Shown piece by piece: positions 1 to 7,687 of a stretch of DNA of 64,000 nucleotides. How positions within the stretch are numbered: the first letter of the stretch is position 1; every line of letters begins with the position of its first letter. Below the pieces are notes generated by a model. It did not search any database. It saw only the letters and a program-made list of their open reading frames with translations, and was not told the origin of the DNA. The position numbers were made by a program, and so were the translations under genes. Origin of the DNA: Ruegeria lacuscaerulensis (GTDB lineage Bacteria; Pseudomonadota; Alphaproteobacteria; Rhodobacterales; Rhodobacteraceae). The stretch is taken from the NCBI RefSeq assembly GCF_013034685.1, contig NZ_WQGO01000006.1, positions 248,001-312,000 of the forward strand, read 5' to 3'.

Positions 1-62
1 ATCACGGGGTCATCTGCAAGGGCCGGAGTGGCCAGAAGGGCGCTCAGAACGAGATATCTCAT
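1..62 (-). CDS. N-terminus of an exported protein (cut by window edge)
   Basis: An ATG on the minus strand at 62 opens a frame running off the window start. The visible residues read MRYLVLSALLATPALADDPV, a textbook short Sec signal peptide (Arg near the start, a leucine-rich core, and an ALA cleavage site before DDP). Nothing of the mature protein beyond DDPV is visible, so its function cannot be named. It lies 35 bases downstream of the DUF599 gene on the same strand and may be co-transcribed with it. Confidence 0.6.
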   Translation of the reverse strand, partial: MRYLVLSALLATPALADDPV

Positions 63-97
63 GATATGAACTTAACCTTTTGTGGTGAGCTGAGGGA

Positions 98-796
98 TCA
101 CGATCCGGTGTTGAGGAGAATTGTGCGGGAATGCGATGCGAATTCACGCCGATAGAGCATGGCCAGCGTGATCACCGTGCCCGCAATCAGCGCATAGGGG
201 CCCAAGATCCATGCAACAGAAGCCAGCGCAAAATAGGTCGCCCGCAGACCACGATTGAAACTACGCGCGGCGGTGACGCAAATCTCGGCCGCTTGGGCGG
301 CGCGCGGATAGGCGGCGGGCTCTTCAGGGTCATTTGGCACAGCCGCCATCAATACGGCGCAATAGCCAAACAACCGGTGTGCCCAGACATATTTTAGAAA
401 AGCATTCGCCAAAAACAGCAGGATCACAAGAATTTTGACCTCCCACACCAGCGCGGGCGCGGTTCCCAGTGCCAGATCCTGCGCCAGCCCGGCCAGGCGC
501 TCTGTGTTGCCCAGCAGAGCTAGTCCACCCCCGATGGCAATCATCGTGGTTGAGGCAAAGAACGTGCTGCCCTGCCGCATCGTGCCGACGACCTGCGCGT
601 CAAACATGCGCGGCTGACGGGTCACCATTTCTTTCATCCAGTCTCGGCGGTAGTCGTCCATGATCATTCCGACCGAGGGCTTGTTCGGTGACGGGTTTTC
701 GATCCGCCAGCCGATCCCCAGCCACGCGCCGATCAGCAGGGCGATACCGACGAAATCCAACGGTGCGAAGGGCATTGATTGATAAATCCAGGACAT
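98..796 (-). CDS. DUF599 family inner-membrane protein
   Basis: The 232-residue product resembles the DUF599 family, integral membrane proteins of unknown function that are common in Alphaproteobacteria. It has an N-terminal hydrophobic segment (about residues 10-28), a soluble stretch containing RRDWMKEMVTRQPRMFDAQ, then hydrophobic segments near 75-95, 115-135 and 185-215. The ATG at 796 fits the expected N-terminus MSWIYQSMPFAPLD. The gene is divergent from glcD, so the 82-base intergenic region may serve both. The biochemical role is unknown; the family call is from recall of the pattern. Confidence 0.75.
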   Translation of the reverse strand: MSWIYQSMPFAPLDFVGIALLIGAWLGIGWRIENPSPNKPSVGMIMDDYRRDWMKEMVTRQPRMFDAQVVGTMRQGSTFFASTTMIAIGGGLALLGNTERLAGLAQDLALGTAPALVWEVKILVILLFLANAFLKYVWAHRLFGYCAVLMAAVPNDPEEPAAYPRAAQAAEICVTAARSFNRGLRATYFALASVAWILGPYALIAGTVITLAMLYRREFASHSRTILLNTGS

Positions 797-842
797 GCAT
801 TGGACCCTACGTTTTACGGGAAAAACTTGCCAGATCGGAAAA

Positions 843-863
843 TTGGTAATATTATTTTACCAA
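843..863. promoter_or_regulatory. Candidate GntR/FCD-type operator upstream of glcD
   Basis: Perfect inverted repeat with arms TTGGTAA (843-849) and TTACCAA (857-863) around a 7-base AT-only spacer. It ends 3 bases before the GGAGG ribosome binding site of glcD, so a bound protein would block initiation. The TGGT...ACCA arms resemble sites of GntR regulators of the FadR/LldR/GlcC group, which control glycolate and lactate oxidation genes. No regulator gene is adjacent, so the assignment is inferred. Confidence 0.5.
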
Positions 864-878
864 ACTGGAGGATCAGCC

Positions 879-2318
879 ATGGAAATGCCGACGCCTAACC
901 CTGACGTTCTGCGCCGAAAGGATGCGGTGTTGCGCCGTTTGCTGCAAGTGCTGCCTGAAGACGCCGTTATTCACGACCCGGCCGAGACGCGCGCTTATGA
1001 ATGCGACGCGCTGACAGCTTATCGTTGCCCTCCGATGCTGGCGGTGCTGCCGTCCACGACCGGCGAAGTTTCGGACGTGCTGCGCATCTGCAATGAAGAG
1101 GGGGTTCCGGTGGTGCCGCGCGGCTCGGGTACCTCGCTGGCGGGTGGGGCGTTGCCCACGGCTGACAGTGTTATTCTGGGCATTGCCCGGATGAACGATG
1201 TGTTGGAGACCGACTATGACAACCGCATCATCCGGGTGCAGACCGGCCGCACCAACCTGAGCGTGACCGGCGCGGTGGAGGCGGAAGACTTCTTCTATGC
1301 TCCTGATCCTTCATCGCAGCTGGCTTGTGCGATAGCGGGCAATATTGGAATGAATTCGGGCGGGGCGCATTGTTTGAAATATGGCGTGACCACAAATAAT
1401 CTGTTGGGCGTCAAAATGGTGATGATGGACGGCAGCGTGGTCGAGATCGGCGGCGCGCATCTGGACGCGGGCGGGTTGGACCTGCTGGGCGTGATCTGTG
1501 GTTCGGAAGGGCAGTTAGGCGTTGTGACCGAGGCAACGTTGCGAATTCTGCGAAAGCCCGAGGGTGCCCGGCCCGTGCTGATGGGGTTCGATGATAACGA
1601 AGTCGCCGGGCAATGTGTCTCTGACATCATCAAATCGGGCATTCTGCCGGTGGCGATCGAATTCATGGATACACTGTGCATCAAGGCGTGTGAGAATTTT
1701 GCGCAGGCGGGCTATCCCGATTGCCATGCTTTGCTGATTGTCGAGGTCGAAGGATCAGAGGCCGAGATCGACTATCAGCTGTCCAAAATCATAGAGATTG
1801 CCAAGCGTCACAATCCGGTCGAGCTGCGCGAAAGTCAGTCGGCTGAGGAAAGCGCGAAAATCTGGTTGGGTCGAAAATCCGCCTTTGGCGCGATGGGGCA
1901 GATGAACGATTACATGTGCCTCGATGGGACAATCCCAGTTTCTGCCTTGCCGCAGGTACTGCGCCGTATCGGAGAGCTGAGCGAGGAATATGGCCTTCCG
2001 GTGGGCAACGTATTCCACGCGGGCGACGGCAATATGCACCCGCTGATTCTGTTTGATGCCAACAAGCCTGGCGATCTTGAGAAATGCGAGACGTTCGGCG
2101 CGGAAATCCTGAAGCTGTGCGTGGATGTGGGTGGCTGCCTGACCGGCGAGCATGGTGTGGGCATCGAAAAGCGGGATCTGATGTCGCATCAATACGCGCC
2201 AGCGGACCTTGAAGCGCAGATGGCCGTCAAGGATGTGTTTGATCCGAACTGGTTGCTGAACCCGGCCAAGGTGTTCCCGCTGGATGTGTCTGAGGCGCGC
2301 CGGATTGCAGCCGAGTAA
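879..2318 (+). CDS. glcD: Glycolate oxidase FAD-linked subunit GlcD
   Basis: This is the catalytic subunit of glycolate dehydrogenase, oxidising glycolate (and often D-lactate) to glyoxylate with electrons passed to the membrane quinone pool. The 479-residue product has an FAD-binding PCMH domain with PRGSGTSLAGGA near residues 78-90, and a C-terminal FAD-oxidase domain with GDGNMHPL (about 382) and TGEHGVGIEKRD (about 422). I chose the ATG at 879 because GGAGG lies 7 bases upstream; the longer in-frame extension runs through the operator. It heads a glcD-glcE-glcF operon, which supplies the flavin and Fe-S parts of one complex. Length is normal for the family. Confidence 0.93.
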   Translation: MEMPTPNPDVLRRKDAVLRRLLQVLPEDAVIHDPAETRAYECDALTAYRCPPMLAVLPSTTGEVSDVLRICNEEGVPVVPRGSGTSLAGGALPTADSVILGIARMNDVLETDYDNRIIRVQTGRTNLSVTGAVEAEDFFYAPDPSSQLACAIAGNIGMNSGGAHCLKYGVTTNNLLGVKMVMMDGSVVEIGGAHLDAGGLDLLGVICGSEGQLGVVTEATLRILRKPEGARPVLMGFDDNEVAGQCVSDIIKSGILPVAIEFMDTLCIKACENFAQAGYPDCHALLIVEVEGSEAEIDYQLSKIIEIAKRHNPVELRESQSAEESAKIWLGRKSAFGAMGQMNDYMCLDGTIPVSALPQVLRRIGELSEEYGLPVGNVFHAGDGNMHPLILFDANKPGDLEKCETFGAEILKLCVDVGGCLTGEHGVGIEKRDLMSHQYAPADLEAQMAVKDVFDPNWLLNPAKVFPLDVSEARRIAAE

Positions 2319-2380
2319 GGGGGCGCTGCCCCCATCGCGGCAAGCCGCGATTCCCCCGAGGTATTTTTGAACAGAAGAAG
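2319..2380 (+). repeat. Intergenic hairpin repeat, long copy (glcD-glcE gap)
   Basis: Directly after the glcD stop lie GGGGGC-GCT-GCCCCC (2319-2333), then a perfect 8-bp hairpin ATCGCGGC-AA-GCCGCGAT (2334-2351), then CCCCC, and then a 23-base tail (2358-2380, starting GAGGTATTTTTGAACAG). The same 23 bases recur at 12631-12653. The first G-run can pair with either of two C-runs, so alternative folds are possible. It has the look of a dispersed intergenic element with terminator- or attenuator-like structure. Confidence 0.7.
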
Positions 2381-2384
2381 TGTC

Positions 2385-3485
2385 ATGAGACCTGAAACAG
2401 AGGCCAAAGTGGCCGAAATAGTGGCCGGGCTGCAGGGCCCCGTGCGAATTGCCGGTGGTGGATCCCGCGGGATCGGCGGGCCAGAGATGACCATCGAAAC
2501 CGGCGGACTGAGCGGTATTTCCCTGTATGAGCCGGGTGCGCTGACGATTGTGGCGCAGGCCGGTACTCCGGTGGCCGAGATCGAGGCCGCGTTGGAGGCC
2601 GAAGGGCAGCAATTGGCGTTCGAGCCGATGGATCATCGCGGTCTGTTGGGCACGAATGGTGCGCCGACCATTGGCGGTGTCGTGGCCGCTAATATCTCAG
2701 GCCCGCGCCGCATTCAGGCCGGGGCTTGCCGTGATTTCCTGTTGGGCGTGCGATATGTCGATGGCAAGGGCCATGTGGTCAAGAATGGCGGGCGGGTGAT
2801 GAAAAACGTCACCGGCTATGATCTTGTCAAACTGATGGGCGGGTCATGGGGCACGTTGGGTGTTCTGACCGAAGTGTCGCTGAAAGTGCTGCCCAAGCCA
2901 GAGGCGGTGGCGACATTGGCCTTGCGCGCTGATGATGTCAGCGAGGCTGTTGCGGTGATGTCAGCGGCGTTGAAATCCCCGTTCGAAGTGTCGGGTGCGG
3001 CCTATGACCCGCAAGAGATGCGGGTTCTTCTGAGGGTCGAAGGGTTCACGGACTCTGTCGCCTATCGCGTTGAGCAGTTGAAATCGACATTGGCCGGTTT
3101 CGGAGAGATTGCTGAGATCGATGGTTCGGTCGAGCGGTGGCAGGCCATTCGGGACGTATCTGCGTTTCATGGTGTGGATGGGGATGTGTGGCGGATTTCG
3201 GTCAAACCTTCGGATGCGACCGGGATTGCGCAGCGGATTGGAGCGGATCGAACCCTCTATGACTGGGGCGGCGGGCTGATCTGGGCGCTGGTGCCCAAAG
3301 GCACGGACCTGCGCGCACGTCTCGGCGCTTTTGAAGGTCACGCGACCCTGGTCAGGGCCGATGCCGAAACGGTTGAGGCCCTGGGGCGGTTTCAGCCGGA
3401 AAACGCCGGAATTCAGGCTCTGACACAGGGCATTCGACAGCGTTTCGACCCGCGCGGGTTATTCAACCCGGGTCTGATGGGGTAA
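2385..3485 (+). CDS. glcE: Glycolate oxidase FAD-binding subunit GlcE
   Basis: This is the second flavin-domain subunit of glycolate dehydrogenase; family members carry an FAD-binding fold but a shortened catalytic half. The 366-residue product shows the FAD-oxidase signature GGRVMKNVTGYDLVKLMGG near residues 133-151 and ends GIRQRFDPRGLFNPGLMG, typical of GlcE. The ATG at 2385 is preferred over an in-frame TTG at 2367, because the TTG lies inside the repeated intergenic element. The glcF start follows four bases after the stop, so the two are surely co-transcribed. Confidence 0.92.
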   Translation: MRPETEAKVAEIVAGLQGPVRIAGGGSRGIGGPEMTIETGGLSGISLYEPGALTIVAQAGTPVAEIEAALEAEGQQLAFEPMDHRGLLGTNGAPTIGGVVAANISGPRRIQAGACRDFLLGVRYVDGKGHVVKNGGRVMKNVTGYDLVKLMGGSWGTLGVLTEVSLKVLPKPEAVATLALRADDVSEAVAVMSAALKSPFEVSGAAYDPQEMRVLLRVEGFTDSVAYRVEQLKSTLAGFGEIAEIDGSVERWQAIRDVSAFHGVDGDVWRISVKPSDATGIAQRIGADRTLYDWGGGLIWALVPKGTDLRARLGAFEGHATLVRADAETVEALGRFQPENAGIQALTQGIRQRFDPRGLFNPGLMG

Positions 3486-3489
3486 GCAG

Positions 3490-4812
3490 ATGCAGACAAC
3501 ATTCACTGAAAAACAACTGCAAGACCCGGCGATTCAGCGCTCGAACGAGATCCTGCGTAACTGCGTCCATTGTGGGTTTTGCACCGCCACATGCCCCACC
3601 TATCAGGTGCTGGGCGATGAGCTGGACAGCCCGCGCGGGCGGATTTACCTGATCAAGGACATGCTGGAAAACGAGCGTGTGCCGGATGAGAAAACGGTCA
3701 AACATATCGACCGCTGCCTGTCCTGTCTGGCCTGCATGACCACGTGCCCGTCCGGTGTGCATTACATGCATCTGGTCGATCACGCGCGTGAATATATCGA
3801 ACAGAATTACAAACGGCCCTTCACCGACCGCGCCCTGCGCTGGGTGCTGGCGCAGATCCTGCCTTATCCGATGCGGTTCCGATGGGCTTTGATCGGGGCT
3901 AAGCTGGGCCGTCCGTTCAAATTCCTGATGCCAGATGCGCGGTTGCGGGCGATGCTGGATATGGCGCCAAAACATATCCCTCCGGTCAGTCGCAACGACG
4001 ACCCGCAAAGCTTTGCCCCCAAGGGTGCGCACAAAAAGCGTGTGGCGCTTATGACGGGGTGCGCGCAAAAGGCGCTGAACACTGATATCAACGATGCCAC
4101 TATCCGTTTGCTGACCCGGCTGGGGTGTGAGGTTGTCGTGGCCGAAGGTGCGGGCTGTTGTGGAGCGCTGACGCATCACATGGGCAAGTCCGATGACAGC
4201 CACAAAGCGGCCGCTGCCAATATCCGCGCTTGGGTGGCCGAGATGGACGGGGACGGGTTGGATGCCATCGTCATCAACACTTCGGGCTGTGGAACGACCG
4301 TGAAGGACTACGGGCATATGTTCCGCAATGACGCGTTGGCCAAAGATGCGGCGCGGGTGTCGGAGATTGCCATGGATATCAGCGAGCTACTGATGCAGCT
4401 GGATATGCCCGAAGGTGGCGAAAAGGGTCTGACTGTGGCCTATCACGCAGCCTGTTCGTTGCAGCATGGTCAGAAAATCAAAACCTATCCCAAGGACCTT
4501 TTGAAACGTGCAGGGTTTACTGTGGTCGAACCTGCGGACAGCCATCTGTGCTGTGGCAGCGCCGGAACCTACAACCTGATGCAGCCCGAGATTTCCGGGA
4601 AACTCAAACAACGCAAGGTCAGGACGCTGGAGGCTGGTAACCCTGATGTGATTGCCGCAGGCAACATCGGATGTATGATGCAGATCGGATCGGCTACCGA
4701 GGTTCCGATTCTGCACACGGTCGAGTTGTTGGACTGGACGACCGGAGGGCCCCTGCCAAGGGCCATGCAGCAGGACCACAGGCCGGACCGCGAGGTGCCG
4801 ATCTTAAGGTAG
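3490..4812 (+). CDS. glcF: Glycolate oxidase iron-sulfur subunit GlcF
   Basis: This subunit carries electrons from the GlcDE flavins toward quinone. The 440-residue product has two ferredoxin-type [4Fe-4S] motifs, CVHCGFCTATCP near residues 25-36 and CLSCLACMTTCP near 77-88, followed by two CCG cysteine-rich domains (GCCGALTHH about 223 and CCGSAG about 354), the standard GlcF layout. All cluster cysteines are present. The ATG at 3490 follows the glcE stop by four bases. It is the last gene of the glc operon; no clear intrinsic terminator follows in the 115-base gap. Confidence 0.94.
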   Translation: MQTTFTEKQLQDPAIQRSNEILRNCVHCGFCTATCPTYQVLGDELDSPRGRIYLIKDMLENERVPDEKTVKHIDRCLSCLACMTTCPSGVHYMHLVDHAREYIEQNYKRPFTDRALRWVLAQILPYPMRFRWALIGAKLGRPFKFLMPDARLRAMLDMAPKHIPPVSRNDDPQSFAPKGAHKKRVALMTGCAQKALNTDINDATIRLLTRLGCEVVVAEGAGCCGALTHHMGKSDDSHKAAAANIRAWVAEMDGDGLDAIVINTSGCGTTVKDYGHMFRNDALAKDAARVSEIAMDISELLMQLDMPEGGEKGLTVAYHAACSLQHGQKIKTYPKDLLKRAGFTVVEPADSHLCCGSAGTYNLMQPEISGKLKQRKVRTLEAGNPDVIAAGNIGCMMQIGSATEVPILHTVELLDWTTGGPLPRAMQQDHRPDREVPILR

Positions 4813-4927
4813 GTATCTGTTCCGGCGACGCACTGGTCGCGTTCAGAACCCGGCTGTCAAGCGAGCGCCCTAATTTCGCCTTACGCACTGCGTAGGAGGA
4901 TAAGTCGAAGCTACGCCGGAGAACCGC

Positions 4928-5716
4928 TTGCGAAACTGGATCAAGGTCTTAGCACTGGCGCTGATGCCCATGGCCGCAATGGCTCAGGATTCAAGGTTGA
5001 AAAGCCTGGAAACCACCGATGCCGGGCGCGAGTGGATGGCTGTTGGGCGGCTGGATATCGGCGGTGCCGGGTTTTGCACAGGCACCCTGATTTCGCCGAC
5101 TATTGTACTGACCGCCGCGCATTGTTTGTTTGACAAGGTTACTGGCCAACGCGTGGACTTGTCAGATGTCGAGTTTCTAGCCGCATGGCGCTTGGGTCGA
5201 GCGTCGGCCTATCGGGCGGCGCGGCGAGCTGTCATTCATCCCGAATACCAGTTTGGCGAGGACTCCACTGCCCGGATTGGCAGCGATATCGCGCTGGTCG
5301 AGCTGTGGCAACCGATCCGCAACACCACCGTCATCCCGTTTGAAACCGGCGCACGCCCGGCGCGAGGGGAAGAGGTTGGCGTGGTCTCATACGCGCAGGA
5401 CAGGGCTGAAGCGCCATCGTTGCAAGAGGTCTGCTCGGTCATGACCCGACGTTCGGACGTTTTGGTGATGTCCTGTGATGTGGAATTCGGCGCGTCCGGG
5501 GCGCCTGTGTTTTCGTTCGAAGGCGACCGCCCGCGCATCGTCTCGGTCGTGGCTGCCAAGGCCGAATTCAATGGCCAACGTGTGGCCGTGGGCACAACGG
5601 TCGAGGATTCACTGGATGTTCTGCACCGTGAATTATCCGCCGGGCGCGGGTTCATCGCCGACACGCCGCCAGGAGCGGCCCGCAACAATGTGGGTGCGAG
5701 GTTTGTCAAACCGTGA
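4928..5716 (+). CDS. Secreted trypsin-like serine protease (first of a tandem pair)
   Basis: The 262-residue product begins with a Sec signal peptide ending AMAAMA before QDS, followed by a chymotrypsin-fold (S1) domain. The catalytic triad is visible: His in TAAHC (about residue 65), Asp in GSDIALVEL (about 120) and Ser in GASGAP (about 191). It should act in the periplasm or outside the cell; the substrate is unknown. I chose the TTG at 4928 because the signal peptide starts there and GGAG lies six bases upstream; no better in-frame ATG exists. Its stop overlaps the start of a paralogue with the same geometry, suggesting a local duplication and coupled translation. Confidence 0.82.
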   Translation: MRNWIKVLALALMPMAAMAQDSRLKSLETTDAGREWMAVGRLDIGGAGFCTGTLISPTIVLTAAHCLFDKVTGQRVDLSDVEFLAAWRLGRASAYRAARRAVIHPEYQFGEDSTARIGSDIALVELWQPIRNTTVIPFETGARPARGEEVGVVSYAQDRAEAPSLQEVCSVMTRRSDVLVMSCDVEFGASGAPVFSFEGDRPRIVSVVAAKAEFNGQRVAVGTTVEDSLDVLHRELSAGRGFIADTPPGAARNNVGARFVKP

Positions 5717-6525
5717 CGCGTATTCTTGCGACCCTATTGTGTCTGCTGGTGATGGCGACAACCGCAAGCGCCCAAAGTGCCAAGCGCAAGCTGACCGACC
5801 GGGAAGACCTCTATGGTTGGGAAGCGGTCGGGCGTCTGGATATCGGAACCCAAGGCTTTTGCACTGGCACCCTGATCGCGCAGGACATTGTACTGACCGC
5901 CGCGCATTGTGCGCTGGATAGGGCAACGGGCCGACCCTATGCGCCGGGGCAGGTGACGTTCCGCGCGGGTCTAAGTCAGGGGCAATCGCTGGCAGACCGA
6001 AAGGTTGTACAGATCGCAGTTCATCCCGATTATGCCAAGCATCCATCGCTTTCGAATGCTGGCGTTCGGGCCGACGTTGCCCTGATGAAGCTGGAACAAC
6101 CGATCCCTCTTTCCATTGCGGACCCTTTTGCCTTGCACAGCGGGCGTGTGACGGGGGGTGAGGTCAGCCTGGCCTCGTACGGGCGGGGTCGATCCGAGGC
6201 GATTACCCGCGAACGGTCCTGCGATATTCTGCAAAGAGTGCAGGGGCTAATCCTGTTTAACTGCGATATCACCTTTGGGTCTTCGGGCTCGGCCCTGTTG
6301 GCGCGCAAAGGGTCGCGCTGGCAGATTCTGTCGGTGGTTTCGGCGGTTGGCGCAGTTAATGGCCGCAAGGTTGGGTTTGGCATGGAACTGGCCGGAATTG
6401 TCTCGGATCTGAAGGCCGATCTGCGCCGCGACGCACCGCAGCCCAAAGCCTCGATCAATCGTCTACAGGTCGGGTCGGGCAAGTCCAATTCCGGTGCGAA
6501 ATTCATCAGCCCCGGCGGGGGTTGA
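5713..6525 (+). CDS. Secreted trypsin-like serine protease (second of a tandem pair)
   Basis: This is a paralogue of the preceding gene. The signal peptide MTRILATLLCLLVMATTASAQ is followed by an S1 domain with His in TAAHC (about residue 65), Asp in ADVALMKL (about 121) and Ser in GSSGSA (about 191), the same spacing as its neighbour. The GTG start at 5713 sits in a four-base GTGA overlap with the upstream stop, so translation is probably coupled. It has 270 residues. The shared N-terminal pattern VGRLDIG.GFCTGTLI in both proteins supports tandem duplication; divergence in the C-terminal thirds may mean different substrates. Confidence 0.82.
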   Translation: MTRILATLLCLLVMATTASAQSAKRKLTDREDLYGWEAVGRLDIGTQGFCTGTLIAQDIVLTAAHCALDRATGRPYAPGQVTFRAGLSQGQSLADRKVVQIAVHPDYAKHPSLSNAGVRADVALMKLEQPIPLSIADPFALHSGRVTGGEVSLASYGRGRSEAITRERSCDILQRVQGLILFNCDITFGSSGSALLARKGSRWQILSVVSAVGAVNGRKVGFGMELAGIVSDLKADLRRDAPQPKASINRLQVGSGKSNSGAKFISPGGG

Positions 6526-6549
6526 ACTCGGCCAAATCGTTACCCATGT
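6521..6549 (+). promoter_or_regulatory. Candidate RpoH (heat-shock sigma) promoter of hsp20
   Basis: GTTGAA (6521-6526) and CCCATGT (6543-6549) are separated by 16 bases and match the heat-shock sigma pattern CTTGAA...CCCATnT at all but one or two positions. It overlaps the end of the upstream protease gene and would start transcripts about 90 bases before the Hsp20 start codon, leaving room for the structured leader described next. Confidence 0.55.
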
Positions 6550-6552
6550 GAA

Positions 6553-6644
6553 CTGTATCGGGTCGCCACGAACGGGGCCTGATACAGCAAACCGCCCGTC
6601 CGAACCGGAGGGCATATCGTAGATCGCTCAGACTTGAGGATATG
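6553..6644 (+). promoter_or_regulatory. Candidate RNA thermometer in the hsp20 leader
   Basis: Two hairpins fill the leader. Hairpin I pairs CTGTATCGGG (6553-6562) with CCTGATACAG (6578-6587), 10 bp with one G-U. Hairpin II pairs CATATC (6613-6618) and CTCA (6627-6630) with the continuous strand TGAGGATATG (6635-6644), leaving an 8-base bulge and a 4-base loop. That 3' strand contains the GAGGA ribosome binding site, eight bases before the ATG. A weak, bulged helix over the binding site of a small heat-shock gene is the design of ROSE-type thermosensors. Pairing is read from sequence; thermosensing is inferred. Confidence 0.55.
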
Positions 6645-6648
6645 ACAC

Positions 6649-7116
6649 ATGCGTACTTTTGATTTTGCTCCGCTGCACCGCGCAACCATTGGCTTTGACC
6701 AGATCGCCGACATGATGGATCGCGTTCTGACCAATGACGTGGCTCAGCCCAGCTATCCGCCTTATAACATCGAAAAAACCGACGCTGACGCCTATCGGAT
6801 TTCCGTCGCTGTCGCCGGTTTCGCCGAGGCCGATCTGTCGGTCGAGGTGAAGGAAAACGCCCTGATCGTGGCCGGCAAGAAAGCCGCCGAGGACAAGGAC
6901 CGTTCCTACCTGCACCGTGGCATCGCCACCCGCGCGTTCGAGCGCCGCTTTGCACTGGCTGACCACGTCCGCGTGACCGGTGCGAGCCATGAGAACGGCA
7001 TGCTGAACATCGACCTCAAGCGCGAGGTGCCCGAAGCGCTCAAACCGCGCCGGATTCAGATTTCGTCTGGTCAGGCCATCGAAAAGGACGTGGTTGACGC
7101 CAAAGCCGTGAACTAA
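6649..7116 (+). CDS. Small heat-shock protein, Hsp20/IbpA type
   Basis: This is an ATP-independent holdase chaperone that binds unfolding proteins in the cytoplasm. The 155-residue product has the class-A sHsp N-terminus (MRTFDFAPLHRATIGFD, near-identical in style to IbpA), an alpha-crystallin domain from about residue 40 to 125 containing YRISVAVAGFAEADLSVEV, and the A.FENGML-like segment ASHENGMLNIDLKREVPE. The ATG at 6649 has GAGGA eight bases upstream. A heat-shock promoter candidate and a leader hairpin over the binding site precede it, and an intrinsic terminator follows, so it is probably a single-gene unit. Confidence 0.92.
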   Translation: MRTFDFAPLHRATIGFDQIADMMDRVLTNDVAQPSYPPYNIEKTDADAYRISVAVAGFAEADLSVEVKENALIVAGKKAAEDKDRSYLHRGIATRAFERRFALADHVRVTGASHENGMLNIDLKREVPEALKPRRIQISSGQAIEKDVVDAKAVN

Positions 7117-7168
7117 GGCCGTCCGACCACCGCGATAGTCCTGCCTCTCGGGGCTATCGCAGACTGCA

Positions 7169-7200
7169 CGCCCCGCGTACCTCCAGACGCGGGGCGTTGT
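7169..7200 (+). terminator. Intrinsic terminator after hsp20
   Basis: Perfect 10-bp stem CGCCCCGCGT (7169-7178) with ACGCGGGGCG (7187-7196), an 8-base loop, then TTGTT. It lies 52 bases after the Hsp20 stop codon. Confidence 0.7.
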
Positions 7201-7371
7201 TCCCCAAACCAATATCGATCCTGCGCAATAGTGCAGAGGTTGAATGTTCAACGAGCTACTTGAACCCAGCCGTCTTGATCTGGGTCGGTTCCGTGGTGGG
7301 TAGGGGTTCGTTGGGTCTTACATGACCAAAAGTAAGGACAATTGAGTGCGAGTGAATGGAAGGAATCTGAA

Positions 7372-7614
7372 ATGAAGAAAGTAACTGTATCTTGCTTGCT
7401 TGTGGGCACGCTTGCGTTAGCGGCGTGCGGGGCGCCAACGACACCAACACAGGCCCAGGTCCAGCACGATGCGCGTTGCGCAGCAGGTATTTTGGGTGGC
7501 GCGGCTCTTGGTGGCGTTGTCGGCAATCGCTTTGGCGGCGGGTCAGGTCAAACACTGGCGACTGCGGCAGGTGCCGGACTTGGAATGTATGCAGGTCAGT
7601 CGGCTTGCAACTGA
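7372..7614 (+). CDS. Small glycine-zipper lipoprotein
   Basis: The 80-residue product has a lipoprotein signal peptide with a lipobox at LAAC (Cys about residue 19), a short polar linker (GAPTTPTQAQVQHDARC) and a glycine-rich segment with G-x3-G spacing (GGAALGGVVGNRFGGGSGQ), the pattern of glycine-zipper 2TM outer-membrane lipoproteins (SlyB/OsmB style). Two more cysteines flank the zipper. The ATG at 7372 is preferred over the longer frame because the signal peptide starts there and AAGGAA lies about nine bases upstream. It stands alone between two terminators. Exact role unknown; an envelope-stress or structural role is inference. Confidence 0.75.
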   Translation: MKKVTVSCLLVGTLALAACGAPTTPTQAQVQHDARCAAGILGGAALGGVVGNRFGGGSGQTLATAAGAGLGMYAGQSACN

Positions 7615-7639
7615 CGAAAAGTTACATGCTTAACAGTTT

Positions 7640-7670
7640 AGCGCCGCGCAGGTAATGCGCGGCGCTTTTA
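7640..7670 (+). terminator. Intrinsic terminator after the glycine-zipper lipoprotein
   Basis: Perfect 11-bp stem AGCGCCGCGCA (7640-7650) with TGCGCGGCGCT (7656-7666), a 5-base loop, then TTTTAATTT. It also separates the lipoprotein gene from the convergent esterase gene, whose stop lies about 20 bases further. Confidence 0.85.
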
Positions 7671-7687
7671 ATTTAGGAATATGTGCT

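Noticed and set aside
1755-2636. Long antisense frame (293 codons) across glcD and glcE
   Set aside because: It spans two clear genes and an intergenic repeat on the opposite strand; a high-GC shadow frame, as are the other long antisense frames over nusA, infB and the flagellar genes.
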